Shown: positions 25,501-40,500 of the stretch, in pieces
Position numbering within the stretch: position 1 is the stretch's first letter
Layout: each line of letters opens with the position of its first letter
Source: Hoplostethus atlanticus
Lineage: Eukaryota; Chordata; Actinopteri; Trachichthyiformes; Trachichthyidae
Direction of reading: 5' to 3'
Assembly (NCBI GenBank): GCA_034670405.1
Contig: JAXDDX010000119.1
Location: forward strand, 997,501 to 1,061,500
DNA length: 64,000 bases
Translations under genes and position numbers: made by a program
Notes under the pieces: generated by a model
The model's database searches: none
What the model was told of the DNA's origin: nothing
What the model saw: the letters and a program-made list of their open reading frames with translations, nothing else

Positions 25501-28500
25501 CACAAGCGGTGTCTGCGAAGGGCGCGCAGCATCGTCAAGGACTCCTCTCACCCTCACCCACCCTCTCAGACACAGACTGTTTGCCCACCTCCCCTCTGGG
25601 AGGCGCTACAGGTCTCTCTGTTCCAGGACCAGCAGGCTCAGGAAAAGCTTCTTCCCTTCAGCTGTCACCTTGTTGAACTCTGCACCACGGTGATAGCAGC
25701 CCCCCACCCCCGACACCTCCCAGTCCCCCCACACCTGCACTATATACTTATATCTATATTTTTTGCACTACTTATACCTTTGCTCCATATATTTTGTACC
25801 TTTTAGAATATTATTATTTATACTGTACATATCTAGAGTATTCATCTCACACTGTTCATACTTTCAGTATTGTCCATACTGTATATATCTTAGCATATTC
25901 ATTTCTTGCCTTACTGTTTATTTAATATTTATATTACCATTACACATATGTACATACTCTGCACTTTACTGCTATTTGCACTTCTGGTTAGATGCCAAAC
26001 TGCATTTTGTTGTCTCAGTACTTGTACTCTGTGCAATGACAATAAAGTTGAATCTAATCTAATAAATGACCCAAGACATTTGCACATCATCTCCACAGTG
26101 TTTGCAGCGCAGTCAGCTAATGGTGCTGAGTATATGGCATATGGCTGTCAACCACGTCTTCTGACTTTTTTTTCCCCCCGACCCCAAACTTCAGCCCCAG
26201 GTGCCTCCGCTCCCCTCTGTCATCTTGACTGAGGCAAGTGCCTTTTCAAACTTCACCTACAGGAAATGACTGACTGGCTGACCGACGGGCAGCTATGACA
26301 TGACAGCTCTAAAAACCACGAAAGCGCTGGCATCAGCAGGTTTGACGGGAGCTTCAGTGTTACGCTTGTAGTACTTGCTACACAACCGAGACTCAGAGGT
26401 GGAAAGGAGCCATATGGCAAACAAATTATAGACTGCCGCTGTATTTTTTGCTTCGTACATTATACTGACAGCCTGTGTAGGTCATTAAGTAGTTTTGACA
26501 ACTTGACCATCATAGAAATTTAGTTCCTCTGTTTTAAGCTTTTATCTTCCTAGGTACCTGGTCAGTTCCCTGAAAGCCTCGTAGAAGTCATGATCAGAAG
26601 AACCTCTTGACATATAAGGCGAATCAACAAATCAAATATTGCCTTAGTTGGAAAGCATTGGTGTTATTCAGAGATAAACCGCTGATTTATTAGCACTTTC
26701 ACTTGCATTCTAGTATCACTGCGATGGCAAAGGGAGGAAGCTGTGAGAAGCCCAGAGGAAACTTAAGACCTCAACAAAGCTTTAGTAGCCCTGAATGAGC
26801 TGCGTTATAGCCAAACGCCCCCACAGGATCCCAGACAGGAAGTTTGGAGAGTGAATCAAGGAAGCCACATCTGTTCGCACCATCACGCCCCTCGGTTCTC
26901 AGTTCCTCTGAGACGTATGGCCTCTCTTGGAGAACGAGTTAACCCTGTCTTTAGGATTCGGGAGCAGTCTAGTCTGTGCAGGTTGAATTCAACGTGGTCG
27001 GTTCGAATCCCCCGACCTGCTCAGAAAATGTGGCTGTTGTAAGTGAATGAGTAACACTCTCCCCCTCCCATCGATGTGCCCTTGAGCAAGGCACGTGAGG
27101 AAACGTAGACCATATTACTTACCCTGGATCCTGCAACTCCTTTTTCTCCTCTGATGCCTGTTTCACCCTAAGACAGAACACAATAACAACATCATGACGG
27201 CATTCGCAATTAGATCTGGGTTGACCTCTTAGATTTGGTGACGCTTCTTCAGCTTCTACTCACAATGAGACCTCTACTTCCAGGTGCTCCAGGAAGTCCC
27301 GCGTCCCCTTGAATTCCCTGTACAGCAAAAAAAACAGCAACATGCAATAACATTCGTGGGAGGTTATTATAAATTGTTACTCAAAAAGGAACTCAAAGGA
27401 ACCAAAAAACGTCACTGTTACCTATTCAGTAAATATGGGCTAACCAAGAACTGCCGTGGACCAGCTTAGTAGATTTACCAGACCGGTACAGAAACAGGAA
27501 ACCCCAAAACGGCAACAGCAGCTGTCGGTGATGAGACCCCCATGGGAGAACCTTGACCCCTGACCTCTGACCTCATTCTCACTCTCTGTGTTCTCTTTCC
27601 CATTCAAACATCAAAGGCGGAAGAAAGTTATTTCCTATATTCCGATATTCAGTTGCAACATGAATCTAAATGATACACATCAGAAGCCACGCTGCCTTTT
27701 GCTGCGTTCATGTCATATGGGAATAACCACTTCATGTTTAAAGTAACGACTTGGAAGTGGTCATGCGTTTGAAGCTATCAAGATGCAATGATGATGTTTT
27801 CTGTAGACTTTGGTTGCTCCTGATCAGCTTTTTCACACTTAACACACATTAACTTGTGAGTGACACAGGAAAGGAGTTTGTAAAGTTTGCATTTCCCACC
27901 TGAAAGCTGAGACGAACGGTGCTTTCAAGTGGGAAGCTTGTATCTCCCGTCTTTCCTCTATGACATTAATGCAGCGTTTCCCTGGTTTGGTTTGTCCTAT
28001 TTTTAATCAAAAGGGGGCGATCGTGCCCTCCAGTCTGGGGTAGGGCAGCCTGTCACAGCTCATTGGCCAAACCCGGGCCAACACCCCTCCTCCTCTGTCT
28101 CTCTCACCACCTGCTGCCTCATCCAAGGGAAAAATCAACCAAACTGCTCCCTTTTTCACAGGAAATCGATAACAGGCTGGGGGTAATTGGCCAGAAAAAT
28201 ATATGTACGCCCACTTAACAGAACAAGGTTGGCTATATATGCTGGCTGCCTGAAGTTTTTCTTTTTTTTTCTCCCCCAAATCAAACTTACCTTTTTAAAA
28301 ACCGCCAAAAATGTGCCAAGCGCATGTGCACTGACTCGTGAATGGATTAAAGATCAAAGATCACCATTTTACCTACCTTTGGTCCAACTGAGCCGGACAG
28401 CCCTGCAACACCAGGCAGTCCTGCTTCACCCTGTTTGGGGAAAAAAGAAAGAAAACATTATTTACACTAACGAGCATCTAAAGGATGTGCTTTACAAAGT

Positions 28501-31500
28501 TTCACAAAGGTAATACCAAAGTCTGAAGTTACAAACGTCTAAAAATTGTATTTCCTTACATTTTCTCCTTGGTCTCCCTGTAAGCCATCGATTCCTGGCA
28601 CACCACCGGTTCCCTGTCAGATGTTTGGAAACACATAGTTAATATGGCCGTCTTTTAAGATTCAAACATGTAGATAGACTGTCTCCACACGTCTTCAGAC
28701 GTGCCGCACCTTCTCTCCCTTTTGTCCATTGGCACCTGCCAACCCTACATTGCCTGTGTCGCCCTGTAAACAGAGAGCGAGTGTTTAGTTCGTGTTGCTG
28801 TAATACACGTCCATGCACGGTGGCCGTTAGTGCAGGCAACGTTGACGCGCTGTCACAGCATCAACCTGGTAGCATCATAGAGTACGGTTTAGTACACAGT
28901 TGTCAGATGATTAATGTAGGACAAAGCACACACGTTAAAGATATATTAATGGACTTGATTAATTGAACAAAAACAGGACAGGACCGACTTGGGACAAAAG
29001 AAGAAAGGTACAATTATACACACAACACAAGACACACCAAATTACATACACAGACAAAACTTTTGAGCAACGGCTCGGCAGCCAGAATATGCTAACAGCT
29101 GCCGAGCCGGTTCACCAAGACCCACTATGGTCAGTTCACACATCCAACCGAATACTCAAGGAACAATGGCTTCCCATGGTCTTTAAAGTGTCGCATTTTT
29201 TTGGTTTGCAAGCCGATGTCGCCCTCTGTGCCAAGGAACCCCGTGGAATTTGAAAGTTGGGCCGCATGAAAAAGTAACGGCCGTTAAATGACACAGTACC
29301 ACGATGTCTTGCCCACCACAAGACTTCACCGTGCCTCATAAACCTCTTTACAAGTCACGGAAGGCTGCCCTTTAATTATTTGAGGAGCTTATATCATTTT
29401 AACGCACGTCATTGCTTTCATCAGAGATTAGGAGAAGGTCCTTTTCTCTGCCTGCCCTATAACGAAAAAGACATTATCTATAAAAACCCTGCTACATGGG
29501 GAATTGCCTCCTCTAGTCCGTTAAAGATGTAATTAGAAGCAATCAGAGTGGGATGAATTCACTTTCACCCCAGGCCGACATAGACATTTTTAACCACAGC
29601 ACAGGGGCCGCTTACGTCACTTTTTTCGCATCAAGTTTTAAAAGGTAACAACAAAATTGTAGCCTTCTCTGGTGGGGAAGCGAAGACAGATGCCCATGCA
29701 GGAAGTTAGAGGTAGGAAAGCAACAGGGATGCCCTGCATTAAAGTTTGATTTAATGCAGTTTTATCACTTTTCAGCAGTATGAAAGTGTGTTGCTATATA
29801 TCTGACTGCAATATTGGCATTAAAACTTTCCTCAGACCAGAAAACTGGGCTTTGTTTTTTTTTAACCAGTCCACATGGCCATGATTTAAGAGCTAGAACT
29901 CTATCTCAGTGCTGTCACGCGATATTTTAAAGTGAGAACCGAGTTATACCTGCACAGTGTTTTTGTACATCCCCTGTATTATCCAAATATACTATACAAT
30001 ACAGGTGCATTCCTCAACACTGTCGCAACCAAAGCAGATAAGATGAAGCAGGGAAGCGAGAAAAGTCCCTTATTTCACTTTGAGTATCCCTCTCTGGACA
30101 GCTTGTGTGATGCATGCTTAGGATTTTGTCTGCAGGAATAAATTATACTGCGAGGCTCCCAGCTGGCACTGCCAAGCAATACCGAGTCTGTGATTTAAAC
30201 GGACTGGGTGGGCGTCTGCGTGGGCCTGCCCTCTCTGCTACACATCCTCTGTGGTAACCTGTCCTGTAATTCTGACAATAACATAGCTATAAGCGTTTTC
30301 CTAGCTACTCCCTTAGAGAGATGTGTAATACTGGAAAAAAAAGATTTTTTTTTCAGGAACTCAGGAATTAACATCTCTGTTAGATGCACGTGAAGTATAC
30401 ATGGAGACAAACATGTATTTGGGTTAAAATGTGAGGCTCATGCGTTGTTGGGGTGGAGGAGTTGGCGCAGGCAAAGGGGTTTCTTACCTTCTGCCCTCTG
30501 TCACCTTTGACAGAGATTACTCTGCCCTGCAAATAATTAATCGACACGGATCAATTATTATCGAGGCGGGAAAGAAAGCAGAGGAGGATGTAGGAGAAAG
30601 GCATGCAATCTGAGATGACTGAAAGGCCTTTTTATCAAACAACTTCATTCACAGTGAGATCTCAATCTACAGTTCTGACTAAGCTTTTCTCATTGCATAT
30701 CAAAGTATCTGCCTGAAACTATGATCACAGCATTAAATATGGCATGGATTTCAATTAATTATTGTAGTTATTAGCTAATTAGATATTATCTTTCTTTCAC
30801 AGCCCATTAAATGGAAAACTACAATTGTAAATGAGCACACTTGAAGTTTTTCATACAGTTTCTCCTCTTTCTCCTTTGAGGCCAGGGGGTCCAACGGCGC
30901 CCTGAAGGCCGGTATCACCCTGAAAAGGTAGGCATGTTCACGTGATGAAAAAGTACCACAAACGGCACGAAAAACATGAGGACAATTGAATATTTTGTTG
31001 CACACAAAATATTGTTTCAAAGCAGCAGCAGATAACCTTTTCACCCGTGGAACCTGCAACACCGGGTGGGCCGATCTCTCCCTGTGGGAAATGGAAATAC
31101 AGACGTCTTTTCGAAAGCCGTGAATGAAACATTTCCACTGATCTGCGGAAATGAGACCGATGGTTGAAGTCTGTCACAGAAAGGTATAATCAGGTGATGG
31201 CAGCACAGGGATCTTACCGTCTTTCCATGGGGGCAGGAGCAGTTGACTTCAGGGCCTCTTTTTTGCTCCCCAACTGTAGGCGTCGGGGTGGGAATCTCCA
31301 CAGGGGGGGCCTCCGTCACAACTTTCTTCGGGCACTGAAGTAGAGAGATTAATGCGAATAGTGTTGACTAAATCCAAAACCGTATGACAGTGTGACTGCT
31401 GTGGCAGGAATATGTGACCAACATGACACTACTGTGATTTGTTAACAGTCATAACAGACATGCTCTTGGTATAACCTTGAGTAAAAAGCACTCACTGGCC

Positions 31501-34500
31501 CATTGGGTAGATCGCAGCAGGTTTCCAGCTCTGCATGCTTCGAATCGCAGTAAATCATCATCCTCTGGAGGTCAAACTGCGTGAACAGAATTGCACCCAA
31601 TTGATGAACGGATAAAACACACAAGAATTACCCTGGCTTACCCACAGGACAACATCTGCAGAGCATCTTGCAATCGGAGACGAGGCGCTATAACTCTTCC
31701 CTTTCGCCAGGGTGGCGTATTAAATTGGGTACGCACGAGGGTAAAGACTCACATCAATCGGCACGCTGTCATAGAGCCTCTTCCCGATGACCGTCTTTCC
31801 TTGGATATCGATGTCCTCCCTGTCTTCAATGGGCAGAGTCTGGATGTGTTTGCAGTCCAGGTACAGAGATACAGACTTGGCGTCCACGCTGAGGGCAATC
31901 TTGTGCCAGTTGCGGTCAAACAGGCTGTCCGCTTCAGGGTTCTTGAACACAGCTCTAACCGCGTCCTTGGTCAGTCCAATAGCGTTGTACTCCACTGCCT
32001 TGTTCTCACCGTCCAGGCGGATAGAAACCTGATGAGTCACAGGCAGGACAATGTTAACACTAGGATTTAGAAAAATGCAGACATGGTTGGAGAATGTTAT
32101 ACACTAACGTTCAAAAGTTTTAGAACGCCCCCATTTTTCCAGTTTTTAATGAAATTTAAGCAATTCAAGTCCAGTGAATAACCTGAAAAACTTTAGGTCA
32201 GCAAAAACTGAAAAATAGTGTAAATTTCAGAGCCAAGGTGTCAGTGAGTACAGTTTCCTACACCATCAAATGGCACTTGGAAACTGGAGGAAACTCTGAC
32301 AGGAAGAGGTCTGACCCAAAGCCACAACAGAATCAGAAGACAAGTTTCTGAGAGTCAACAGCGTGATAGGTGGCTCACAGGACAACAGCTTCAAGTACAG
32401 CTCAACACTGGTCGAAGGAAGCAAGTCTCAGTTTCAACTGTGAAGAGAAGACTTGGAGCTGCAGGTTTGACAGGTCGAATGGCAGGAAGAAAGCCATTGC
32501 TAAGATGGCAAAATAAGAAAAAGAGGCTTGCCTGGGCCATGAAGCACCGCCAAAACTTTTGACCGGTAGTGTAGCTCTATCATTAAAATTAAATAGGTAA
32601 ATGATGAAGATAAATAGTAAGTTAAGAAATGTCAAGCCAGCCACAGAAAATAAGCATTTGCCTTCAGTCCTTATAACCAATAACATTATATTGTATTATT
32701 GTGTATTATTATTAATTCAATGTGGGTTTTATTTTTAAATTTATAACCAGAAGTCCTGTTTTTCTTTCTGGCTGGCTTAGCAATAATTCCACATTTTGCA
32801 CCCATTCATTTAAGTCAGTCTGTTGACTCTGAATTGAGTTAACCCTGTAATCGGCCAAATCTGGATACAGAAATAGTCAAATACTTTCCTGTTTACATTT
32901 GGCCTACCCACCTGTGGGATTCCATATTTGTCAAAAATCTGCCACAGGTACCAATCTTCACGTCGTGAGGTTTTCCTGAATTTGAACGTTGTCACGAAGG
33001 CATATTCATCTGGCAGACCTTGAGGAAACACATCTCTGTGGAATAAAAGCACATTGTCATTGGTGACATAAAGCATAGTATTTATTTGAATTTCTAAAAT
33101 TGAAATGAATTCATGAAGTTCTGGTCCTCAGTTCTGATTGGCTGAGACACATGCCAAGCCCTTGTAAAATAAATCTAAACTGATAAATATCCACCAGTGA
33201 TTGCAACAACAATTGATGGAAAAAAAAATTCAAATTGTTACTTGAAGGCTACAATAGGATAGGCTCTGAAATGGAGCGCTGCACCTTTACCGAAAACTCC
33301 ACTATACATTTTACATGTAACTTAAGAATATATTGAGGGATGTGTTGTAAAACATACAGAAATTGGTCAAATAATGTATTTTTACATCTAGATTACTGCA
33401 ATTAAAATTAGCAGCAGCACTTTGGAAGCAAATGTATTTCCAGTGCCCAAAGTATATTTAAAATGAATGTCAGGTACATGTACAAATACATTTCTTGGCC
33501 ACTTCTTGAAACAAATATTCTGAAGATCCACGGCAACTGGGTGGTCACTTACTCTGTTTTCTGTACAATTGGCATCGTGCCAAGACGAACATAAGAACTT
33601 TGGCCCTCATCAACTTTGGTTCCCAAAATATCTCTCACGTTGAAGAAGTCCATCAGGTCGAACCCTGTGGCAATCGGGAAAAATAGCCTTAGATGGACGC
33701 ACACGCACACACACAAGCATACAAGACACTTTAGTCATGTGAATTTGAGCTGTGGTTTTGTCATTTCTTGGGGATGCCGACGTTTAACTGGGTCAGTCCC
33801 ACCACACCCTGCAGCCACTGTGCCTGCAGCTGTTTGGGTAAAGCTCAAACTCACGTTATTACTGAATAAATGTAAAAAGGGCCATTTGTTTGCCATTCAA
33901 CATTTGTTAGATATGCTGCCAGAAGAAAAAAAAAATAGGTACCATATGCAACTATGTCAGTGGTAAGCTAAGAGTGTGTGGGGGGGTGTGCACGCGTGTG
34001 TATTGTGCTACAGCATCTGATTTGAAGTGGCAAAACCACAGGCCATATTTAGGTGGTTTAGAAAGGACACTCCCTTGTACAACAAACAAGTGCTGTAGCT
34101 ATGGCGATGCCAGCCAGATCAGAGCTTGCACTAATGCTGCCGGTTTGTCCCCTTCATCTCACTGAAAGCCAGTGGTGGTTATGTTGTCTGAATCGAGCTC
34201 TCCTGGAAGCGTAACGTGCCATTTATACCACAGTGGGTCAAGTAGTTGATGTCAACCTTGGGATGTTCTTGCACAACCTTTTGTTGAGCTCCAAAACGTA
34301 AGAGATACGTAGAGTTTCCTGTGGGACTATTAACACCAATGCCTGACACACATCGTTGTCTGGACCATCAACAGAGGAAACCGACACATTATAAAAGCGG
34401 TAATGTGAGAGTCCTGCAAAAGCTTACTGGGTGTCTTTGGAAATAGCCTGGAAACAGGTGGCAAGGCAACACAGGCTGCCCCTATGCCATTAGCAACAGA

Positions 34501-37500
34501 AATAACATTAAAAACAAGGGTCTCATAACTTGCCTCATAACTGAGGGGATAAGCGATCCACCACAGTCACTTTGTCTGTCAGCAAAGCGCCTCACATGCA
34601 TTGTTGGGGGGTAACGCTCTACTTTGTACTCAGATTACTTTTTTTCAATTCTTGCAATCCATTATTACTCATTTTGAAAAAAAATCCCACAGCATGTTGT
34701 GCAGACAATATGTTGCTAATTGAAATAAATGCAATCTAATTCTGCTTGGTATAAAACAATGATCGACACCACACTTGCTACATGCTTGTTTTTGGAGTGA
34801 TAAGTACCCTAACAAGTTACAAGACCGGCGGGCTTGGTAAAGTAACTTTCCCCAACACTAGTCAGATGCGTCTATGGGCCACTGAGCAAGGTCCCGCTGG
34901 AAACAGATTTCCACCAGCTGATGTTTTTCCTAGTTATCAACGTTGGCGAAGGGTTGGTCGAGGTAGCCATGCAGCTGCGAGTGTGTTTCTGGCCCTCTCA
35001 GTCACCATGCTCGCACCGCGCTGATCCTGTGGCAGTTTGCGACGATCTCAGCACAGACCTGTAATTTGGCCTGGCAACGGGTAGCGTATAATCAACCCCA
35101 AAAAAAGTTATTTTGGACAGCCAAAAACGACCGATGGGGTGATCTGCGGGAAAAGCCAGATGAGTTCACTAACTGGGAAAGGCAAGCGCATGCACTCTGC
35201 ACTCTTTTGATCAGAGCAGACGGCAACATCTGTGCAGTAGACGGCGGGGACAGAGCCGCAATGACACTATGGCCACTTCTGTCTGTTCGATATCCCTGAG
35301 GGGGCCAGACTAGACAATCCATGGAAAAACACAAGTCTGACTCAACCCACAGTTTTCTTGGCTGTCGAATGATAATCCCTTTCAATTAGCCTTGACATTT
35401 CTGATGTAGAATTACAGATACTCTGCACAAGCGTGGGCGAACGTTTGTTGTGTAATTATGAGTGGAAGCCTACGGGAGCGGCTGCTTGTAATGACGATAA
35501 ATACCGTTTGTCTAGTGCTTCCCCCGTATGGGGAGAAACTCTCGAAGCACTCAGCCACAAATTGCTAATCCTAACCTGTTCCCCAAGTCTTTCATTTGCT
35601 TTTACTCAAACGTATTTGACGTTGTGTTCCTTTGGGCTAGCCCACAGTTGCAAACTTACAACACTTTGGGAAAGCCAGAGTTGTATTAAATTGTTGTTGT
35701 AAATTGTATAGGAATACGTTAGTTAATGTAAGCTTACATCATGAAATGAACTGAGGCTTTATATTGTTTAAAACAATATTTAGTTTGTGCTGCTAGTTCA
35801 ATGTAAATCAATGTAGTGTGTATTTATGTTGTCCTTCTGGGTTATCTAGCTTTCATTTGTAAGAAAAAAGGGTTTTCTCAGTTAATGCTCTGGTGAAAAG
35901 AGACTTGGATGTTGAATCTGACTTGGAAGCGTAAACAAAATACTCCCCGACAGATTTATCACACTTCCAGTAGTCTTACTTACAGCATAATTGAAAGTTC
36001 CATGACTGCTTAAAACAACACTGGTGGATCTCAGTTATTCATCTAGATTGAGTCTTTATTACTTTAGGAAAAGCATCATCACATAATTAGCACTGGCCCC
36101 GCGGAGAGAGGACGCGCTAACGTGTCTCGGCGGTGGGAACCGGTGCCGTCAACACCCGCTTTCCAAATCACCCTCGACAGGCCAGTCCTTCACTCGGACC
36201 GGAAAGTCACACGAACTTGAAATGTCACTGTGATTATACACATTTCTGACACCCAACTCAAAACACTTCCCTCAGCCAACGATAATTTAGCTTCCAGCAA
36301 CGGTGCGAAGACTCACACAGCTGATTATTGGATGTGACGCGGCAGGCTGAAAAGTTAGTAGTTCGACTCGAGAAGACCCGGCTGTTGTAAAACATTGCTT
36401 TTCACTGCACTGACAATTCTCATGCAGTGCTGCAGTCACGGCCGCGTGTCTGTTTTTTCTCTCAGTGTGATGAATGTGGGTGGGAAACACAGACAGGAAC
36501 TCCGATCCCCAGTAGACTCTCCTATAACAACATTCTACCTATCTGGAGAAGCACTGTTCAGGCTTTTCTGAGAAACCTCTAACACGCAGCAGCTGGAAAT
36601 GACAAATAATGAAGGACTAGTAATACGCTTCAGTAGCTAGAAAACTAGTTGAAGCGCTGCTACACTTAAATGGCAGCTGCCCTTTTAGCTGAGTTCATTG
36701 TATCCCCCTTTTGGTAAAGTAATGTACGTAATAGTATTATTAATGTACGTAATAGTATTGGTTTATTTTGCACACATATTGCAACAGTTAAGTGTTTTTT
36801 CCTGATATGATTATGTACAGCAAGATGTTAAATGAATGTGCCTTAAATCATTTCTTTAAGAGAAATAACACAAGTGGGGGTTTTTTCCAAGGCAGGAATC
36901 AAATTAATTTCACCATCTGGATACATGAATAGGAGATAGGAGAAATGTTACACGATGCACATCCGTTTACATTGCCTCAACCGTTGTATTTAGAAATCCT
37001 TCATGTGAAAAGTAGATATGGGAATGTAAGAAATAGAACTTGGCAGTCGACAGGTATTCCCAACACTGAATGTCGCTGTTGGAGAAAGCAGCCATTTGCA
37101 CACATACCTGGAACCTCTTCAAGACCATAACTGGTGCTGTTGAGTTTAAACTGATCGGGTTGCACCTTCATGTTTGGACACAGCACATCTGAGGGAAAAG
37201 AGACAATGGTTTGTTTAGTTAGTCAAGCTGGAAGTGAGAATATGCACAGAGGAAAGAAAAACGTCAAGCTGGATTCTCAATTATGCTCTTTGGGAACCTT
37301 AAGGTGAACAAAGGGGAGATGTTCACACACTCTGACTAACTGAGACGTAGCTTACTGACTTTTGGAAATCTAATTACATGTTGGTTTTTTGGTAAGCAGT
37401 CTTTCAGAGACTTTATGAGGAGTCAAACGGGTGTGTTGTTTTAGGAAGCAGGGATCTCATTGAAATACACCCTTTGGAGTGATATGTGATATGTGAAGAG

Positions 37501-40500
37501 TAGTGCCACAGACAGACTGCCCCCCCCAAGACAGGGCAGGAGGTGGGGGGGTTAAGGGGCAGATGGCTCCAGTAGAGTAGGGGGCACATCAGAGGTAACC
37601 GTTTTAGATTTCTACACACAGGCATATTTCAAAAGCTTGGCCTGTCCAAGCAATGCTAGTGGTGACAGTGAGAAGGTAAAACCATCTGGATGAGTTTACA
37701 TTGGCAAAATGTTTTCTTTTTCTGTTTGAGTCAAGATGCCAGCTTTAGTACTAACACACAACTGATAAGAACAGTGTTAGTTTAAGAGAAATAGATACTT
37801 GGTTAGAGACTGTGATTGATGTTATTAAAGCTGCACAGATTCACCCTATTTGCCCAAATTCTACTGTCTGGTATGGACGCTTCTCTGCCCACAGGAAGTG
37901 GCAAATCGAACATAGAGTGAAATCCAAACTGTCTCCTCAACAAGAGTGAGTGAGCACTCATCTTTTGTCTCTCTCTCTCGTCTGGTTTCCTTCGTAAAGC
38001 GTCACGGACCGGCGGGGTTGGTAAAACATGAGCGTGCTGTGGTCAGTTTAATGACGTCACCTTATGATTTCTGGGTATCACTTGTGCTACGTTGAGTAAA
38101 GAGGATTACAAGCAAGTTCAGCATGCAAAGTTGCCCAGTGCAGCTTTAACATTATGATGATAATATAGATAGGTTATGGTTTCAACCTCATTGGAAAGGT
38201 GTATAAACTATAGATTTTTTTTTTTTTTTACTGTCAAGACTCTCATTGACTCAATAAATGAGCTGCGTAACAACAACAGCAACAACCTCTCTGCCCTTTC
38301 CACAGCGCAAGGTTTAACAAGTTGGTATTGCGGGACGGTTAATGACAACATGACCATCATTACGTGTCGAGTCCGTTTTACGGGGCCGTCTCCTCACTGA
38401 ATGTTTGTCCAGCAATTTGTCTGCGTGAAATACTATCTGTTGCTGAAAAATCATAAAATAGTCAGACACCCAAAGTGCCCTAGTAGATCATGTATCTGAC
38501 AAACATGTACTATCAAACCCTGCAATTTTCTTAAATCACAGCTATAAAACATTGTCAAGTCAAAGAGGCTTTTAACCTGTTTTTATGAGGATGGCTCTGT
38601 TGACATGGCTTGTTTTTCTGCTCCGTGCATGTTGGGGGAAATCCAAGCAGCCAATTTAACTGGAATTGTCATAACTGTCGGTATTCACATGCTCTCTTAT
38701 CTTCGTTTCACATGGTTTATTTCTGACTGCAGCTGTATATGTTGTACTGGTTTTGTTTTTGTATGTTGGGTTGGTTTGTTTGGAAGTAAATTTTTAGTCT
38801 TTTTGAAGTGATAATGGAAGGTCTTTACATCTCCGAAGGGACACACGGTTTATATTGTTTAGAAAGCCAGCGTGTCTACCAAAAATTACACTTGCGTGAA
38901 TGAATGAAAGTGCATCATTGTTTTTAAAGACGCCGCTGTAGCTGAACCATGAGACTTAGCATGCTGAATAGCCGAGCTACTCCCTGCACTTGTGGCCCTG
39001 AAGCTATAATTTAGGGATCCGCCTGAGAGTTAAAATGGAAGCGATGTAAAGCCTGGCCTTTTGGGATTGAATATCTCAAACAGGTCCACAGTATCAGCAG
39101 AAACCCAGTCGCTCCACACCTAGCAACACACCCCGCAATCAAACTTTAAATATGAATTCCTTTTATTACCCATATGTCGCATTACGCCTTTTAGTTTTTA
39201 TAACTTCAGTCTTACACAACAGATTCTGGAGTGCCGTGTCGTTGGCGAACATAGGGGTCATGTAAGGTCAAATGTGTAACAATACGACCTGGCTATGTTG
39301 GGCCGTCTAGCGCTCTGCTCATCAGTCAGTGTAAGACAAAAATAAATAAAGTGTCCATTTTTAAACATACACAGTAGATTAAAAGGTGAAAACCTTAACA
39401 TGGACGTTGAACTGGCTGTTCTGGACCCACTTGAAACATTAGAGCTATAATTTTGGGAGCAAAAATAACTTGCATTGCTCAGTGAGCCAGTTGTGCTGAC
39501 CACTGACATACTTAGAGACACGCTCATGGTGATTTTAGAGATTACAGAATGAAAACACTGCATAACCAAGAATGTTTTTCCTTCAGTTTAAATTTAGCCG
39601 ACGGATAGCTCGACATGGCATTATGCTCTATATCTTGCTGTCATGGTTCACGATAAGAAGCTACTTTATTGACAGATTTAGAATTGATGGTGTCAAAGAG
39701 CCAGGTCAGAGGTTAAGGGCTTCTACAAGCTCCCTTTGCAGCTTAAGTGGTTCACTATCACTCGACAAGCCCCTTTTTAAAAAGAATGAAAGCCTTTAAC
39801 AGTGTGAATCGTCTTTTCCTTCAGAGGGATAAAGTCCTTTGCCATGTCACACTCGACACTAGAGCCAGATTGAAGTGAGAGTTTAGAGTTTGTCAATGCT
39901 TATCTACGCACTAAACCGTGTAATCATGTCATTTCCGCTTCTGTATTTACTGTTTGTGGCAAGGACTTAAGGCATCCTTTTCTTTCCTGTCCGGCTAATT
40001 TTAGGTAGGAATTCAAACACTGGCGTGCAAACCATCCATCTTCTGCATGAAAAAAAAACACACACACACATACACACACACATGCTTTTTCACCCTTCCA
40101 CAAAGCTATTGGAGAACACAGAACCTATTTTTTTTTAGCATAGTTTAGCCTATTTATTTGTAATGACTAAAGAAAACAATGCTAGATTATTTTTGGAACC
40201 AGCGTGGCTCTGTTGAAAGATTTTCTTTGTGCACTCTGGAAAAACCATTGAGGTCAGGATAGCACAGGCTTTCCAGTGCTACACACCTCCACACCAGAGC
40301 AGGAGTCAAAAAGGCAGTTATACCACAGAAATGTCCTGGTTAGAAGACTGTCATTTACAAGACAATTTCTGCTTCGCCCACCTCACACAACTCATAGTCT
40401 GTCAGCAGCATGGAAGTAAGGAAGGAGGGGCCCTAGTCAAGAAGAAGCCATGTCATAGCATGGCATGCATGTGCAGCGGATCTTTGGGGTTGGGGTGGGG

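Noticed and set aside
31591..32070. Plus-strand frame of 159 codons
   Set aside because: It is the antisense shadow of the TSPN exon at 31753-32028.
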